From NCBI RefSeq assembly GCF_004402405.1, contig NZ_SOFE01000008.1, forward strand, positions 62,001 through 126,000: a stretch of DNA of 64,000 bases, given 5' to 3'. Under the pieces are notes generated by a model. That model ran no database searches. It had not been told where the DNA came from and saw only the letters and a list, made by a program, of their open reading frames with translations. The position numbers and the translations under genes were made by a program. Below are positions 1 through 10,119 of the stretch, in pieces; the stretch's first letter is position 1; each line of letters starts with the position of its first letter. Source of the stretch: Cryobacterium levicorallinum. Lineage in GTDB: Bacteria; Actinomycetota; Actinomycetes; Actinomycetales; Microbacteriaceae.

Positions 1-456
1 TTCGGGCAGTTCGGCAAGCGGCAGCCCGGTCTCACTGTCAAGACCAGGGCAATCACGCCGACATACCGGCTGGAACGGAAGTGATAACACTACCGCGTCC
101 CGGATCAAAGATTCCAAATCGACATGGTCGTCCGAAATCTCAAACTCGAAGGCTTCCTCCTGAGGATAACCGAAAAGCTCGGCAAAATGAACTCGGACCG
201 GCAGGTCGATGTCTTTCAGGCATCGACCGCACTCACCGAGTGCCCGCGCATAGACCTCGACGCTTACCAGAATTCCCTCGTGCATCGCCTCGAGGCGCAG
301 CTCAGTCGACAGGGTCGACCCGGCTTTCACCGCCACGAGGCCAGCGCCGAGGTCGTCGGGTACGTCAATGCCGAGGTGGCGTTCGTGCATGGTGCCCGGG
401 CGGTTAATGAGGTCACGCACGTCGACCGTGTACGGCGTCTTCTTGAACTTAGTCAC
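1..456 (-). CDS. YceD/DUF177 family protein (3' end outside window)
   Basis: Small protein of the DUF177 (YceD) family. In most bacteria it precedes rpmF (ribosomal protein L32); some homologues are linked to 23S rRNA accumulation. The visible 152 codons begin at a GTG (454-456) 38 nt after the preceding gene, reading MTKFKKTPYTVDVRDL. A GAAAG about 14 nt upstream is only a weak ribosome site. Two cysteine pairs, CGRC near residue 80 and CRRDC near residue 135, are the usual actinobacterial YceD feature and suggest a metal or structural site (inference). rpmF and rnc are expected just beyond position 1, which cannot be seen. The frame stays open to base 1, so the gene is cut by the window edge and not broken. 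Confidence 0.85.
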   Translation of the reverse strand, partial: MTKFKKTPYTVDVRDLINRPGTMHERHLGIDVPDDLGAGLVAVKAGSTLSTELRLEAMHEGILVSVEVYARALGECGRCLKDIDLPVRVHFAELFGYPQEEAFEFEISDDHVDLESLIRDAVVLSLPFQPVCRRDCPGLDSETGLPLAELPE

Positions 457-493
457 GGTCGTAAATTCTACGCTTTCTGCGTGGGTACTCCGT

Positions 494-2875
494 TCAGGGG
501 GCGATCGGGGCGGCTCGACGTTCCCCGCGCAGCACCGCTCCCAGCACGGTGAACAGCGATCGCGGCGCAAACAGGGCTCGCAAACGGATGCCGACACTCG
601 CGCCGACGTGCAGCCCGCGCACCACCAGGGCCAGATCGTCGACGAGGGTTTCCGCTTGGCCCGACGATCGGTCAAACCGGGACCGTTCCACCGCCAGCAG
701 CACTCGTTCGAGCGCTGCCGCCGACGCCGGGTCGAGGGGGCCGAGCCGCTCCAGGCGCACGGCGAACGCGCGCGGCGTCTCGGTGACGCGCACAGGCACC
801 CCGAGATCGAGACTGGTGTGCTGCACTTCGAGCCAGGCGAGGCTCGCGCCGGCATTTTTGGAGCGGATGTGGCGCACCCGCCAGCGCCGCAGCATCCGTC
901 TCGCCGCACCCGGAACCAGAAGCAGGAGCAGACCCAGTGCGCTGAATCCGACGATGCCGAGCCGGTTACCGGCGTCGCCGGTTTGCGCCGACGCGCCGCG
1001 TTCCAGGGCGGAATCGTCGGCGAGCCGATCGGGGCTCAGGCCTGGTGCGTTCGTGGAGCCGGGCGCACCGGGCTCGGTCGACGGCGTGCCGGTAACCTCG
1101 GCCTGCTCGTAGTTGGGCACGATGCCCCGGCCAGGCGTCGGCTCAAATTTCACCCAGCCGATGCCGACGAAGTACAGTTCCGGCCAGGCGTGCAGGTCGT
1201 GCGAATCAACGTTGTAGCGGCCCAGCCCCTGTTCGAGATCCTGCGACTTGACGCCGGGCAGATAGCCGAGCGACACCCGCGAGGGAATGCCGAGGGTGCG
1301 GGCCATCGCGGCCATGGTGGCGGCGAAGTGCACGCAGTAGCCGCGCTTGGCTTCTAGAAACTGCCCGATCACGTCGACGCCGCCGCCGTCGTAGCCGTCC
1401 TCGACCGGGGCATCGGTGTCGTAGGCGAAAACGCTGCTGCGCAGGTACTTTTGCATGGCGACCGCCGCGTCATAGTTCGACGTGGTGTCGGCTGAGACTC
1501 GCCGGGCCGTCTCCTCGATGATGGGCGGCGAGTCTACCGGCAGTTGCAGGTTGCCCTGCACGCTCGCCGGAAAGTTCGTGCTCGAACTGCGCAGTTGCAA
1601 GGCCGTTGGCTTGAGCTCCAACGCCGACACCGTGTATTCCTGGCCGACGGTGTTCGAGGAACGACTGGTAATCGCCCGGGTGCGGCTATCCCAATACCAT
1701 CGGCCGCTCAGCCCGTCGATGCTCGTGGCACGGGCCGGCGCTGGCAGCCATCGGCTGGTGACGCCGTCGATGACGACCGTGGTCGATGCCGGGGCGGTCT
1801 CCACGTTGGCGTCGAGACCGAAGGGTCGCGGAATGCGATCGACGGTGTTTTGCACGTCGGCTGCGTCGATGCGCGCCGTCCAATTCAGGCCGATCACTTC
1901 GTCGAGGGTCAGTAGTGTGAAATAGGGCTGCTCGGTGCCGGTCGAGGTGTAATGGAAGGCCGGACCGGCCTTGGGCCGACGCAGATCCTGCCCCAGGTTG
2001 ATCATCGGGCTGACGCCGCTGCCGAACAGCAAACCGCCGGACCGGGAGGCGACCAGTCCCCCGACAGTGAAGGCCGGGGCGACCGTGCTCAGAATCAGGG
2101 CGCCCACGATGGTCAACGATGCCACCACGATGGAGCCGCTCATCGGTCCGGGCCCGCGTGGCCGATCCGACCGAAAGGCGCGGGGCGCGTGCGGTCCGGC
2201 CGGTGCATGCCGGGCTTCCCGCACGCGGCCAACGTAGACGTCCACCCGCAGCAGCAGCAGAAAGGCGGCGGCCGCGGCCACGAGTGCGGCGAGATCGGCA
2301 CCGTCCTCGATGATGAAGCCCGGAATCAGCAGCGGCACGAGCGCCACAGCCGCGCCGACGGCCGGCAGGCGCAGGGTCACGGCGAGCAGGTCCATCAGAA
2401 TAGCGATCAGTCCCGTTCCGCCGGCGAGCAGAAAGAGGATGCCGACGGTCACCGCCGCCGGCGTGCTCTGCTGGGCAACTGACTCTCCCCCTGCGGCAAT
2501 CAATCCGCTGAACGTGCCCACCGTTTGTGGTGTCGGAATGAGCCAGAACAGGCCGGATCCGCCGCCGAACAGCAGCGTCAGAGCGCCCAGCAACACCACC
2601 GTGTTCGCCAACGGAACGACGGCCCTCGGCAGGCCGAGACGGCGGAATACGGAAGAACCCAGCAGCACGGCGCTGGCGACCACTGCACAGACCCACCACC
2701 AGGCGGTGCCCCGCAGCAGGGGGCCCAGTGCCGCACAGCACACGAGCACCAGCACGAGCTGGGTCAGGGCCAGCGGCCAGCGGGCGGCACCTCGACCGCC
2801 CCGCCGGGCACGCGGTCGGGGTTGGGCTGGGGTGACTCCGCGCAGAGCGACCGGCTTCGTCGCCAGGCTAGTCAT
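494..2875 (-). CDS. TgpA-type transglutaminase-like membrane protein
   Basis: Membrane protein of 793 aa with the TgpA architecture: about six hydrophobic segments in residues 30-260, an extracytoplasmic transglutaminase-like domain at about 430-590, another membrane helix near 650, and a cytoplasmic C-terminal tail of DUF4129 type. The Cys of GYCVHFAATMAAMAR and the His of SHDLHAWPELYF mark the catalytic site. The third position lies in FEPTPG, with Glu where Asp is common; many actinobacterial homologues share this (from memory). Its ATG overlaps the end of the DUF58 gene by 8 nt. The MoxR-DUF58-TgpA trio is a recurrent operon thought to act at the cell envelope, but the substrate is unknown. 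Confidence 0.9.
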   Translation of the reverse strand: MTSLATKPVALRGVTPAQPRPRARRGGRGAARWPLALTQLVLVLVCCAALGPLLRGTAWWWVCAVVASAVLLGSSVFRRLGLPRAVVPLANTVVLLGALTLLFGGGSGLFWLIPTPQTVGTFSGLIAAGGESVAQQSTPAAVTVGILFLLAGGTGLIAILMDLLAVTLRLPAVGAAVALVPLLIPGFIIEDGADLAALVAAAAAFLLLLRVDVYVGRVREARHAPAGPHAPRAFRSDRPRGPGPMSGSIVVASLTIVGALILSTVAPAFTVGGLVASRSGGLLFGSGVSPMINLGQDLRRPKAGPAFHYTSTGTEQPYFTLLTLDEVIGLNWTARIDAADVQNTVDRIPRPFGLDANVETAPASTTVVIDGVTSRWLPAPARATSIDGLSGRWYWDSRTRAITSRSSNTVGQEYTVSALELKPTALQLRSSSTNFPASVQGNLQLPVDSPPIIEETARRVSADTTSNYDAAVAMQKYLRSSVFAYDTDAPVEDGYDGGGVDVIGQFLEAKRGYCVHFAATMAAMARTLGIPSRVSLGYLPGVKSQDLEQGLGRYNVDSHDLHAWPELYFVGIGWVKFEPTPGRGIVPNYEQAEVTGTPSTEPGAPGSTNAPGLSPDRLADDSALERGASAQTGDAGNRLGIVGFSALGLLLLLVPGAARRMLRRWRVRHIRSKNAGASLAWLEVQHTSLDLGVPVRVTETPRAFAVRLERLGPLDPASAAALERVLLAVERSRFDRSSGQAETLVDDLALVVRGLHVGASVGIRLRALFAPRSLFTVLGAVLRGERRAAPIAP

Positions 2876-4244
2876 GAACGGGGCCTCGCTCCCGATTCAC
2901 GTCGTTCCACACGGTTTCGAGGTCATCGATGCTCGCGACCTCCAGGCAGCGCCAGCCGGCTTCCTGCAGCCGTTCGCGGGCGACAGCGACGACGGTGCGT
3001 TGCACGAACGTAATGGCGGGATCGCAGTGACGGGCGAGGGCGACGAGGTCGTCGACATCCGCTTCAGACAGGCTGACCAACAGTGCAAAGGTCGGCAGCG
3101 ACGACTCTGCGCCGCGCAGGGCCGCACGCACCGGCACTCGTCGTGACGCCGCCAGGCGCGCGCTGCGACTTGGCCACGGCACCGGAACGACGCTCGCTAG
3201 GCCCTCCAACAGGGCCCGATCGCCGCCGAGGGCACGATAACTGGCCGGCACGTCGCCGTGCAGCCCACCGAGCGTCTGTTCGCCGCCCGGCACCAGCTGG
3301 CTCGCGCCGAGTTCGATGACTTCGAGCCGGTAGCCCGCGTCTATCAGGTGCACCCCAACGGATGCCGCCAGCTCGACCTCGAGTTCGAATGCGGCCACGA
3401 GATGCGGCGGTACCCGACCGGGACCCAGGCCGGCGGCACCGGCCAGGGTGGTATCGAGCACAATGCGGGCCTCCGGATTGCTGCGCTGTTCCTCCTGCCG
3501 CACCATGATTTCGCCGTGCCGCGCTGTGGCCGGCCAGTTCACGCGGCGCAGAGCATCCCCGGGCCGGTACTCACGAGCGATGAGTTCGTCGGAGGTTTGG
3601 ATGGCCTGGCGCAGCAGTTCCCGAATCGAACCGTCATTGCTGGTCTGGGCCAGTCCCCCGCCGGGAAGGAACATGACCCGCGGTGTGACGATCAGGTCAT
3701 GCGGCTCACCGAACAGACGTAGGCCGTGCGCGAAGCCGAACGGGTCGTGACGGGACACCCCGAGGGGTCCCACCGCGTAGACACCGCGCTGACGCGGCGA
3801 GAGTGCGTATTCCAGCCGCACGCTGTCACCGGGCGCGCCTCGCCGACTCACCAGCGGCAGGATGGCGGCGGGCGGCGTAGTGATACCGGGCGATGGGGTA
3901 TCGCCCCAGCGGGCGCCGCTCAACGGCCGCGCCGAGAGGTTGCGCAGATGCAGCGACACGACGCTCTCGCCGCCGGCCGACAGGATCGGCGGCCGGAAGG
4001 TGCGGGTCACTTCCACCCGCGCCGGTCGCACGGACACATAGCCGACCGCGATGAGCGGCGCCACGATGAGCATGCTGGCCACGAACAGCAGATCCCGGCT
4101 GTTCACGACGACCGCGTTGGCGAAGATCACGGCTCCGACCATCAGACAGACACCGCCGCGCCGGGTGAGCCGGGAGGTCAACCCAGCGGTGAGCCGCTGC
4201 AGCCAAGCCGACCGCTCCGAACCACCTGCCCCGCGCGCGGCCAT
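2868..4244 (-). CDS. DUF58 domain-containing membrane protein
   Basis: Protein of 458 aa with two hydrophobic segments near residues 30-75, a beta-rich middle region, then the DUF58 hallmark around residues 215-250 (EYRPGDALRRVNW followed by GEIMVRQEE). DUF58 proteins are partners of MoxR AAA ATPases and may carry a vWA-like fold. The gene starts 3 nt after the MoxR stop and ends inside the start of the TgpA gene, so the three are almost certainly co-translated. No strong Shine-Dalgarno precedes its ATG, consistent with coupling. A role in assembling an envelope complex is inferred from context only. Confidence 0.9.
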   Translation of the reverse strand: MAARGAGGSERSAWLQRLTAGLTSRLTRRGGVCLMVGAVIFANAVVVNSRDLLFVASMLIVAPLIAVGYVSVRPARVEVTRTFRPPILSAGGESVVSLHLRNLSARPLSGARWGDTPSPGITTPPAAILPLVSRRGAPGDSVRLEYALSPRQRGVYAVGPLGVSRHDPFGFAHGLRLFGEPHDLIVTPRVMFLPGGGLAQTSNDGSIRELLRQAIQTSDELIAREYRPGDALRRVNWPATARHGEIMVRQEEQRSNPEARIVLDTTLAGAAGLGPGRVPPHLVAAFELEVELAASVGVHLIDAGYRLEVIELGASQLVPGGEQTLGGLHGDVPASYRALGGDRALLEGLASVVPVPWPSRSARLAASRRVPVRAALRGAESSLPTFALLVSLSEADVDDLVALARHCDPAITFVQRTVVAVARERLQEAGWRCLEVASIDDLETVWNDVNRERGPVHD

Positions 4245-4247
4245 GAG

Positions 4248-5435
4248 CTAGGGCTGTCCGGTGGAACCGACCGGTTTGGCTGGAATCCCGCGTACGGCCG
4301 GCAGCACCGGCCCTGACCGCCCCGATGCCAGCACGGCCGTTTTGGGTACAGCGGATGCCGGGACAGCGAACGCAGCAGCTCCCACCGGAACGGGAGTGTC
4401 GCCCAGGATTCGGCGCACGATGTCGTCGATGACGGGGCCGCTGTCCTGGTGGTGGTGGCCGAGGGCGCGGCTGGTCGGAACCAGCCGGTGGCCGAGCACC
4501 GCCACGGCCAGGGAGTCGATGTCGTCGGGCAGCACGTAGTCTCGTCCGTTCAGGGCGGCCTGTGCCTTGGCCGCGCGAATGAGCTGCAGGGTCGCCCGCG
4601 GGCTGGCCCCGAGGCGCAGGTCCCGATCATCGCGTGTGGCGCGCACCAGATTGACGGCATATTCCTTCACGGCGCCGGAGGCGAATACTGCTCGGGCGGT
4701 GTGCATCATGTCGCGCAGGATCTGCCCCGAAACAACAGCGGAGATCAGCGCGAGCGGGCTGTTGGTATCCCGCGAGTCGAGCATGGCGAGCTCGGACCCG
4801 ATGTCGGGGTACCCCATGGAGATGCGCGCCATGAATCGGTCCCGCTGAGCCTCCGGGAGGGCATAGGTGCCCTCCATCTCGATCGGATTCTGGGTGGCGA
4901 TCACGGTGAACGGCAGCGCGAGCGGGTAGGTGACGCCGTCGACGGTGACCTGGCGTTCCTCCATCGATTCCAGCAGCGCCGACTGCGTCTTTGGGCTCGC
5001 CCGGTTGATTTCATCACCGATGACGATGTTGGCGAACACCGGCCCTGGCTTGAATTCGAAGCGACGTTCGGCCTGGTTGAACACCGAGACGCCGGTCACG
5101 TCCGAGGGCAGCAGGTCGGGCGTGAATTGGATTCGCCCGACCGTGCAGTCCACGGAACGAGCCAGCGCCTTGGCGAGCATGGTCTTACCCACACCGGGAA
5201 CGTCCTCGATCAGCAGGTGTCCCTCGGCCAGCAGCACGGTCAGGGCGATCTGCACGGCCTCGTGCTTGCCGTCGATGACCGTCTCGACGTTGCGCATGAT
5301 CGCGCGCCCGGCGGCCTGAAGCTCGGTGAGGTCAACGCCCGACTCGGTGGTGAACGGCGCAGTCCGGAGCTGAGCGGTGTCGGCTGGCGGAACCGACGCT
5401 AAGTCCTCAGAGGAGCGAGCCGGCTGGCGGTTCAT
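4248..5435 (-). CDS. MoxR-family AAA+ ATPase
   Basis: AAA+ ATPase of 395 aa, a chaperone-like partner of the adjacent DUF58 and TgpA proteins. Walker A is [12 protein letters not shown] near residue 80, Walker B is VIGDEINRA near residue 140, and the sensor-1 region is [20 protein letters not shown], all typical of MoxR. The N-terminal 40 residues and the last 50 (Ala/Pro/Val-rich) are outside the core and probably disordered. The start overlaps the coaD stop by 4 nt (ATGA), so this operon is joined to coaD. That is unexpected for a housekeeping gene and suggests the trio was inserted behind coaD. Confidence 0.92.
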   Translation of the reverse strand: MNRQPARSSEDLASVPPADTAQLRTAPFTTESGVDLTELQAAGRAIMRNVETVIDGKHEAVQIALTVLLAEGHLLIEDVPGVGKTMLAKALARSVDCTVGRIQFTPDLLPSDVTGVSVFNQAERRFEFKPGPVFANIVIGDEINRASPKTQSALLESMEERQVTVDGVTYPLALPFTVIATQNPIEMEGTYALPEAQRDRFMARISMGYPDIGSELAMLDSRDTNSPLALISAVVSGQILRDMMHTARAVFASGAVKEYAVNLVRATRDDRDLRLGASPRATLQLIRAAKAQAALNGRDYVLPDDIDSLAVAVLGHRLVPTSRALGHHHQDSGPVIDDIVRRILGDTPVPVGAAAFAVPASAVPKTAVLASGRSGPVLPAVRGIPAKPVGSTGQP

Positions 5436-5920
5436 ACCCGCGACCGCTCCAGATACTGCGCCACGGCCCGCGGCACATACGGCGAGACGTCGCCGCCGAG
5501 GCCGGCCACCTGACGGACCAGCGAGCTGGAGACGTGGGCGTTGGCCGGATCCGGCAAGAGGAAGACCGTCTCCACGGCGGCCAAGTTGCGATTGACAATC
5601 GCCATCGGCGTCTCATAAGCCACATCCACCTGAGAGCGGATGCCTTTCACCAGCACGCTGGCACCGACATCCATGCAGTAGTCGACGAGCAAGCCCATAC
5701 TCCAGCTGGCGACCACGATGTTGGTGGGGAGTCCGGCTTCTTTGATGGCCTGTTCCAGCAGCGACACGCGCTGACTGATCGGCAACAGGGCCGATTTGTC
5801 GGGGTTGTGCACCACAAGCACATGCAGCTCGTCAAACAGGCCGGCCGCGCGATTGATCACGTCCAAGTGGCCCAGTGTGACGGGGTCAAATGATCCAGGG
5901 ACAACGGCGATCCTGCGCAT
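5432..5920 (-). CDS. coaD: pantetheine-phosphate adenylyltransferase
   Basis: Fourth step of coenzyme A synthesis: ATP plus 4'-phosphopantetheine gives dephospho-CoA. The cytosolic enzyme of 162 aa shows the nucleotidyltransferase signature [13 protein letters not shown] at residues 8-20, with the T/H-x-G-H site, and the C-terminal [19 protein letters not shown] segment typical of CoaD. I chose the ATG at 5920 ([13 protein letters not shown]); a GTG two codons upstream (5926) is an alternative. The stop overlaps the start of the moxR-like gene. Confidence 0.95.
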   Translation of the reverse strand: MRRIAVVPGSFDPVTLGHLDVINRAAGLFDELHVLVVHNPDKSALLPISQRVSLLEQAIKEAGLPTNIVVASWSMGLLVDYCMDVGASVLVKGIRSQVDVAYETPMAIVNRNLAAVETVFLLPDPANAHVSSSLVRQVAGLGGDVSPYVPRAVAQYLERSRV

Positions 5921-5984
5921 GCTCACACCCTACTGCCAGAGACTGACGGTGTGCTGCCTGGTCGTGCGCTTCTAGTGGGCATAT

Positions 5985-8228
5985 TCAGCCTTTCACGAGC
6001 CAGGTGCGCTCGGATTCGTTCAGTCGACGGGCAATCGCGTCGCGCAGGGCCGGGTTGGTGTGGATGCCCGGATCCCCCGAAACGAGATGGAAGGCGGCTT
6101 GTCGCGCCTCGGCAATCAGGTCGCCGTCCTCGGCCACCCGAAGAAAACGCAGGGACGTTCCCTCGCCGGATTGCATATCGCCGAGCACATTACCTTCCCG
6201 GCGGAGCGCCAGGTCGAGTTCGGCGAGCCGAAAACCGTCGAGGGTCGCGGCGACATCACCGATGCGCTGGCGGGAGGGCGAGCCGGTGCGGGAGTTGGTG
6301 ACCAACAGGCACAGCCCGGGCACGCCGCCACGTCCGACCCGACCGCGCAGCTGGTGCAGTTGGGAGACGCCGAAGCGTTCAGCGTCGAGCACGACCATGG
6401 CCGAAGCGTTGGGCACGTCAACGCCCACCTCGATGACGGTCGTCGCGACGAGAACGTCGATCTCACCGGCGGCAAAGGATTGCATGATGCGATCCTTTTC
6501 CTCGCTCGTCATGCGCCCGTGCAGGGCCTCGATGCGGTACCCGGCCAGGGGCGCAAATCCACGCAGCCTCTCGTGCACGGTCTCAACGTTGGCGAGCGGA
6601 GTCTTCTTGTCGTCCTCAGACGCGGGTGCCAGTTCGGCGTCTTCTTCAACCTCGGCGGGCGAAATTGCCGGGCAGACCACGAATCCCTGTCGACCCAAAG
6701 CGAGCTCTTCGGCGAGCTTGGTCCAGATGCGCTGGAACCAGTCTGGGTGATCGGCCAGCGGCACGACGATGCTCGTGATGCCCTGGCGCCCGGCCGGCAA
6801 AATGCGGATGGTACTCACGTCGAGGTCGCCGAACACCGTCATGGCAATGGTGCGGGGAATCGGAGTGGCCGTCATGACGAGAACGTGCGGTGGCTCGGCG
6901 CCCTTCAACCGCAGGGTTTCCCGCTGCTCGACGCCGAATCGGTGCTGTTCGTCAATCACGATCAGCCCAAGGTCGAAAAACGTCACGGTGTCGCTGAGTA
7001 GCGCGTGGGTGCCGATCACGATGCGGGACTGGCCGGACACTGTGCGCAACAGGGCCTTGCGCTTCTGCGCGACTGGAAGTTTGCCGGTGAGCAGGGTCGG
7101 CATGAGTTCGGCCGCGAGATCGGGGCCGAGCAGGGTCGTAATCGACCGCAGATGTTGCCCGGCCAGCACCTCGGTCGGGGCCAACAGAGCCGTTTGGCCA
7201 CCACTGTCGGCCACGGCGAGCATTGCCCGAAGCGCGACCACGGTCTTGCCCGAACCGACCTCGCCCTGCAGCAGGCGGTTCATCGGGCCGGACTGGGACA
7301 TGTCGCCTGCGATCTCGACCGCGCAGATCTCTTGGTCGACCGTGAGCACGAACGGCAGCGCGGCGTCAAAACGTTCGAGGTACCCACCGGGCGTTGGTAC
7401 CCGCGGGCGGGTGCGACGCTCCCTGGCCAGGCTGTGCCGCTGCATCAGGGCGCACTGCAGCACCCAGGCCTCGGTGAACCGAAGGGTGTTTTGGGCGGCC
7501 ATCCATTCGGCCGGATTGTCGGGGCTGTGGATCCAGCGGATGGCCTCGGTGTGGGTCAGCAGGCCGTGTTCGGCCCGCAGATCGTCGGGAACAGGGTCGG
7601 GCAAAGTGTCCATACGCCGCAGGACAAGGTCGATCATGGTCTGCAGACTCCAGCTGGTCTCCGAAGCCGTTGCCGCGTAGATCGGAATGAGCGGCTTGTG
7701 CCTCAGCCGAACGGACGGATCGTCGCGGGCCTCTTCTTCTTCACTCTCAAAGGTCTTGTACGCCGGGTTCGCCAGCTGGCTCTGGCCCTGATACCTGCCC
7801 ACCTTGCCCGAGAAACTGCCACGCAGACCGGGACGTAATTGGTCAAGCCGCCACTGTTGGCTCTTCTTACCGAAAAACGTGAGGGTGAACTCGCCCCCGC
7901 CGTCAGAAATTACCACCTCAACGATCGTGCCCGGCTTAGACGACATGCGACGTTCTCGCACCGAAACGATATCGGCGATGACGGTGATGTTGGCTCCGGG
8001 CGTGACCTGATTCAGGGGCCGGAGTACCTCGCGGTCGGCGTAGTCGCGCGGGTAATGGCTCAGCAGGTCACCGACGGTCTCCATGGCGAAGGCCTTGCGC
8101 AGCGCGGTAGCCCGGGCCGGGCCGAGGGCGATCTTGAGGGTGGTGTCGAGGGTGAGCGGTTTGAGCTCGGGCGCCGGCAGAGAAGCACCATCGAATTCGG
8201 GGCCATGGGCAGCACTCGAACCTGTCAT
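5985..8228 (-). CDS. recG: ATP-dependent DNA helicase RecG
   Basis: Branch-migrating helicase that remodels stalled forks and Holliday junctions. The 747 aa are in RecG order: N-terminal wedge/OB domain at about 60-190, then superfamily 2 helicase motifs: Walker A GEVGSGKT near 325, the DExH box DEQHRFG near 430, TATPIPRT near 455, and the C-terminal QLRGRVGRGG block near 640. The ATG at 8226-8228 begins MTGSSAAHGPEF. It is divergent from rsmD across 80 bp. In many actinobacteria recG, rsmD and coaD are collinear; here rsmD is on the opposite strand. Confidence 0.96.
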   Translation of the reverse strand: MTGSSAAHGPEFDGASLPAPELKPLTLDTTLKIALGPARATALRKAFAMETVGDLLSHYPRDYADREVLRPLNQVTPGANITVIADIVSVRERRMSSKPGTIVEVVISDGGGEFTLTFFGKKSQQWRLDQLRPGLRGSFSGKVGRYQGQSQLANPAYKTFESEEEEARDDPSVRLRHKPLIPIYAATASETSWSLQTMIDLVLRRMDTLPDPVPDDLRAEHGLLTHTEAIRWIHSPDNPAEWMAAQNTLRFTEAWVLQCALMQRHSLARERRTRPRVPTPGGYLERFDAALPFVLTVDQEICAVEIAGDMSQSGPMNRLLQGEVGSGKTVVALRAMLAVADSGGQTALLAPTEVLAGQHLRSITTLLGPDLAAELMPTLLTGKLPVAQKRKALLRTVSGQSRIVIGTHALLSDTVTFFDLGLIVIDEQHRFGVEQRETLRLKGAEPPHVLVMTATPIPRTIAMTVFGDLDVSTIRILPAGRQGITSIVVPLADHPDWFQRIWTKLAEELALGRQGFVVCPAISPAEVEEDAELAPASEDDKKTPLANVETVHERLRGFAPLAGYRIEALHGRMTSEEKDRIMQSFAAGEIDVLVATTVIEVGVDVPNASAMVVLDAERFGVSQLHQLRGRVGRGGVPGLCLLVTNSRTGSPSRQRIGDVAATLDGFRLAELDLALRREGNVLGDMQSGEGTSLRFLRVAEDGDLIAEARQAAFHLVSGDPGIHTNPALRDAIARRLNESERTWLVKG

Positions 8229-8308
8229 GGTTCCATGGTAAACCGGGCCTCCGACATTGCGTCGTGTGCGGCCACACGGGAACGGCTGCGGCTAGGCTCG
8301 GGAGGGTT

Positions 8309-8890
8309 ATGACGCGAATTATTTCCGGGTTTGCCGGCTCTTTGACCCTGGCCGTTCCCAAGTCGGGCACGCGGCCCACGAGTGATCGCGTACGGGAAGC
8401 TATTTTCTCGGCCCTCGACTCGCGGGACGCCGTCTACGGCATGCGTGTGCTGGATTTGTACGCTGGGTCGGGCGCCCTGGGCCTCGAGGCTGCCAGTCGC
8501 GGAGCGCGAGTGGTGACGCTGGTCGAGAACAGCTACGGCGCGGCGGCCATGTGTCGCAAGAACGGCGAGGCCGTACAGCGGTCTGCACCGAAGGGCACCG
8601 ACCTGAAGATTGCGGTTTCCTCGCAGGCGGTCCAGTCATTCTTAGCCGCTACGAAAGAGGGCTTCGACGTCGTGTTCATCGACCCTCCGTATGACCTCAG
8701 TGAGATTGAGCTGGGCCACAACTTGAGCGCGCTCGCCCCGTTGTTGGCCGACGACGCGCTCGTGGTACTCGAGCGCAGCTCACGCTCGCCCGAGCCGGAG
8801 TGGGGTACGGGACTCGAGCTTGAACGCCGCAAAGACTATGGCGATACGACCGTCTGGTACGCGTCGCCCGTCGAGCAGCCTGCGCCGTAG
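8309..8890 (+). CDS. rsmD: 16S rRNA (guanine(966)-N(2))-methyltransferase RsmD
   Basis: Methylates G966 of 16S rRNA with S-adenosylmethionine. The 193-aa protein contains the SAM-binding motif VLDLYAGSGALGLEAASRG near residues 45-65 and the catalytic DPPYD motif near residue 128. The ATG at 8309 (MTRIISGFAGSLTL) is chosen because GGGAGGG lies just upstream (8300-8306); the frame is open further upstream but without homology. It is convergent with thiL, whose stop is 50 bp away. Confidence 0.94.
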   Translation: MTRIISGFAGSLTLAVPKSGTRPTSDRVREAIFSALDSRDAVYGMRVLDLYAGSGALGLEAASRGARVVTLVENSYGAAAMCRKNGEAVQRSAPKGTDLKIAVSSQAVQSFLAATKEGFDVVFIDPPYDLSEIELGHNLSALAPLLADDALVVLERSSRSPEPEWGTGLELERRKDYGDTTVWYASPVEQPAP

Positions 8891-8940
8891 TTCGAGCGAC
8901 GGCCAGCACGATTCTCGTACCGGGCGCCGTCACAGTCGAT

Positions 8941-10095
8941 CTAGCCGGCGGAACCGTCCCAGCCGCGATAAGGGTCCCAGCCACCCTGGTCGTGCGGCGC
9001 CCCGTCGACGGTGATCGAGCCGGCCGGGAGCGCAATGGATGCCGCGGTGACGATTCCGAGGCGGCGAAAACCGCGCGGCAGTGCCGTGTCTGGCCCGAAG
9101 GTGGCCAGCAATCCGTGGTCTTCGCCGCCGCCGAGAGCGACCTCGATGCGATCGCCGAGGCAGGCGGAATCGAAGTCGATGGCCACACCACTGGCCCGGG
9201 CGATGCGTCCGGCGTCGATAGCGAGGCCGTCAGAGACATCGAGCATGGCGGTAGCGCCAGCCACGGCAGCGATCGGACCGCTCGTAATGGGCGGCACGGG
9301 AGTCAGCTGGGCGGCGACCTCGGCCGGGTGCGTGAGCTTGAGCGCATTGGCGCGAGCGAGGTTGGGCACTCCGTCGTCGTCGACGCCGAGGCGGAACAGC
9401 AGCTCGAGGCCAACGCCGGCGTCGCCGAGCCGCCCGGAGAGCGCCACTGTGTCGCCTGGGCGCGCGCCCGAGCGCACGACGGGCGCGCGCCCTTCGAGGT
9501 CGCCGAACGCCGTCACAGCGAGGGTCAGCGCGTCGGACGCCGACAGGTCGCCGCCGACCACGCCGCAGCCGGGGGCGAGCGCCTCGCAGCAGTCTCGCAG
9601 CCCGTCAGCGATGCCCTCGAGCACCGACACCGGTGTCGATGGCGGAGCCGCGATCGCAACGACCAGGGCGGTCGGGCGAGCGCCCATGGCGGCAACATCG
9701 GAAAGATTGGTCGCTGCAGCTTTCCAACCGAGGTCGTGCGGTGTCGACCAGGCCAGGCGAAAGTCGGGACCCTGAATCATCATGTCGGTGGTGACGACGA
9801 ATCGTCCGTCGGGCGCCGAGATGACCGCCGCGTCGTCGCCGGGGCCGAGCAGTTCGGCTGCCGCGGTCGGCAGCCGGGGAAAGATTCGTGCGAGCACGGC
9901 GCCTTCGCTGAGATCGGCGAGCGTTTCCGAAGCGGATGCCTTCAGCTCGGGCGCACGCGACGGGTTGACCGCTGCAGACGCAGCCGACTCCGGCACGGAA
10001 ATTTTGGGCGATTGCGATGCTGAAACTGGCGCTGCCGAGGCCAGTCGGGATGGCGTCGCAGGGGCGGGACGCGGGGCATCTGCAGAAGTCGTCAT
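8941..10095 (-). CDS. thiL: thiamine-monophosphate kinase
   Basis: Phosphorylates thiamine monophosphate to the cofactor thiamine diphosphate with ATP. The core (residues about 60-384) shows the ThiL/PurM-like fold with GPGDDAAVI, TTDMMIQGPDFR, and DVSDGLAIDAGRIARASG near residue 300. An N-terminal stretch of about 60 residues rich in Ala, Pro and Ser precedes the core and is unusual. The start is uncertain: ATG 10095 is used, the frame continues to a GTG-type start at 10128 that would overlap the divergent gene, and an in-frame GTG inside the tail is possible. No good Shine-Dalgarno is seen for any of them. Confidence 0.88.
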   Translation of the reverse strand: MTTSADAPRPAPATPSRLASAAPVSASQSPKISVPESAASAAVNPSRAPELKASASETLADLSEGAVLARIFPRLPTAAAELLGPGDDAAVISAPDGRFVVTTDMMIQGPDFRLAWSTPHDLGWKAAATNLSDVAAMGARPTALVVAIAAPPSTPVSVLEGIADGLRDCCEALAPGCGVVGGDLSASDALTLAVTAFGDLEGRAPVVRSGARPGDTVALSGRLGDAGVGLELLFRLGVDDDGVPNLARANALKLTHPAEVAAQLTPVPPITSGPIAAVAGATAMLDVSDGLAIDAGRIARASGVAIDFDSACLGDRIEVALGGGEDHGLLATFGPDTALPRGFRRLGIVTAASIALPAGSITVDGAPHDQGGWDPYRGWDGSAG

Positions 10096-10119
10096 GTAAG
10101 AAACGGTAGCCTTAATGCG

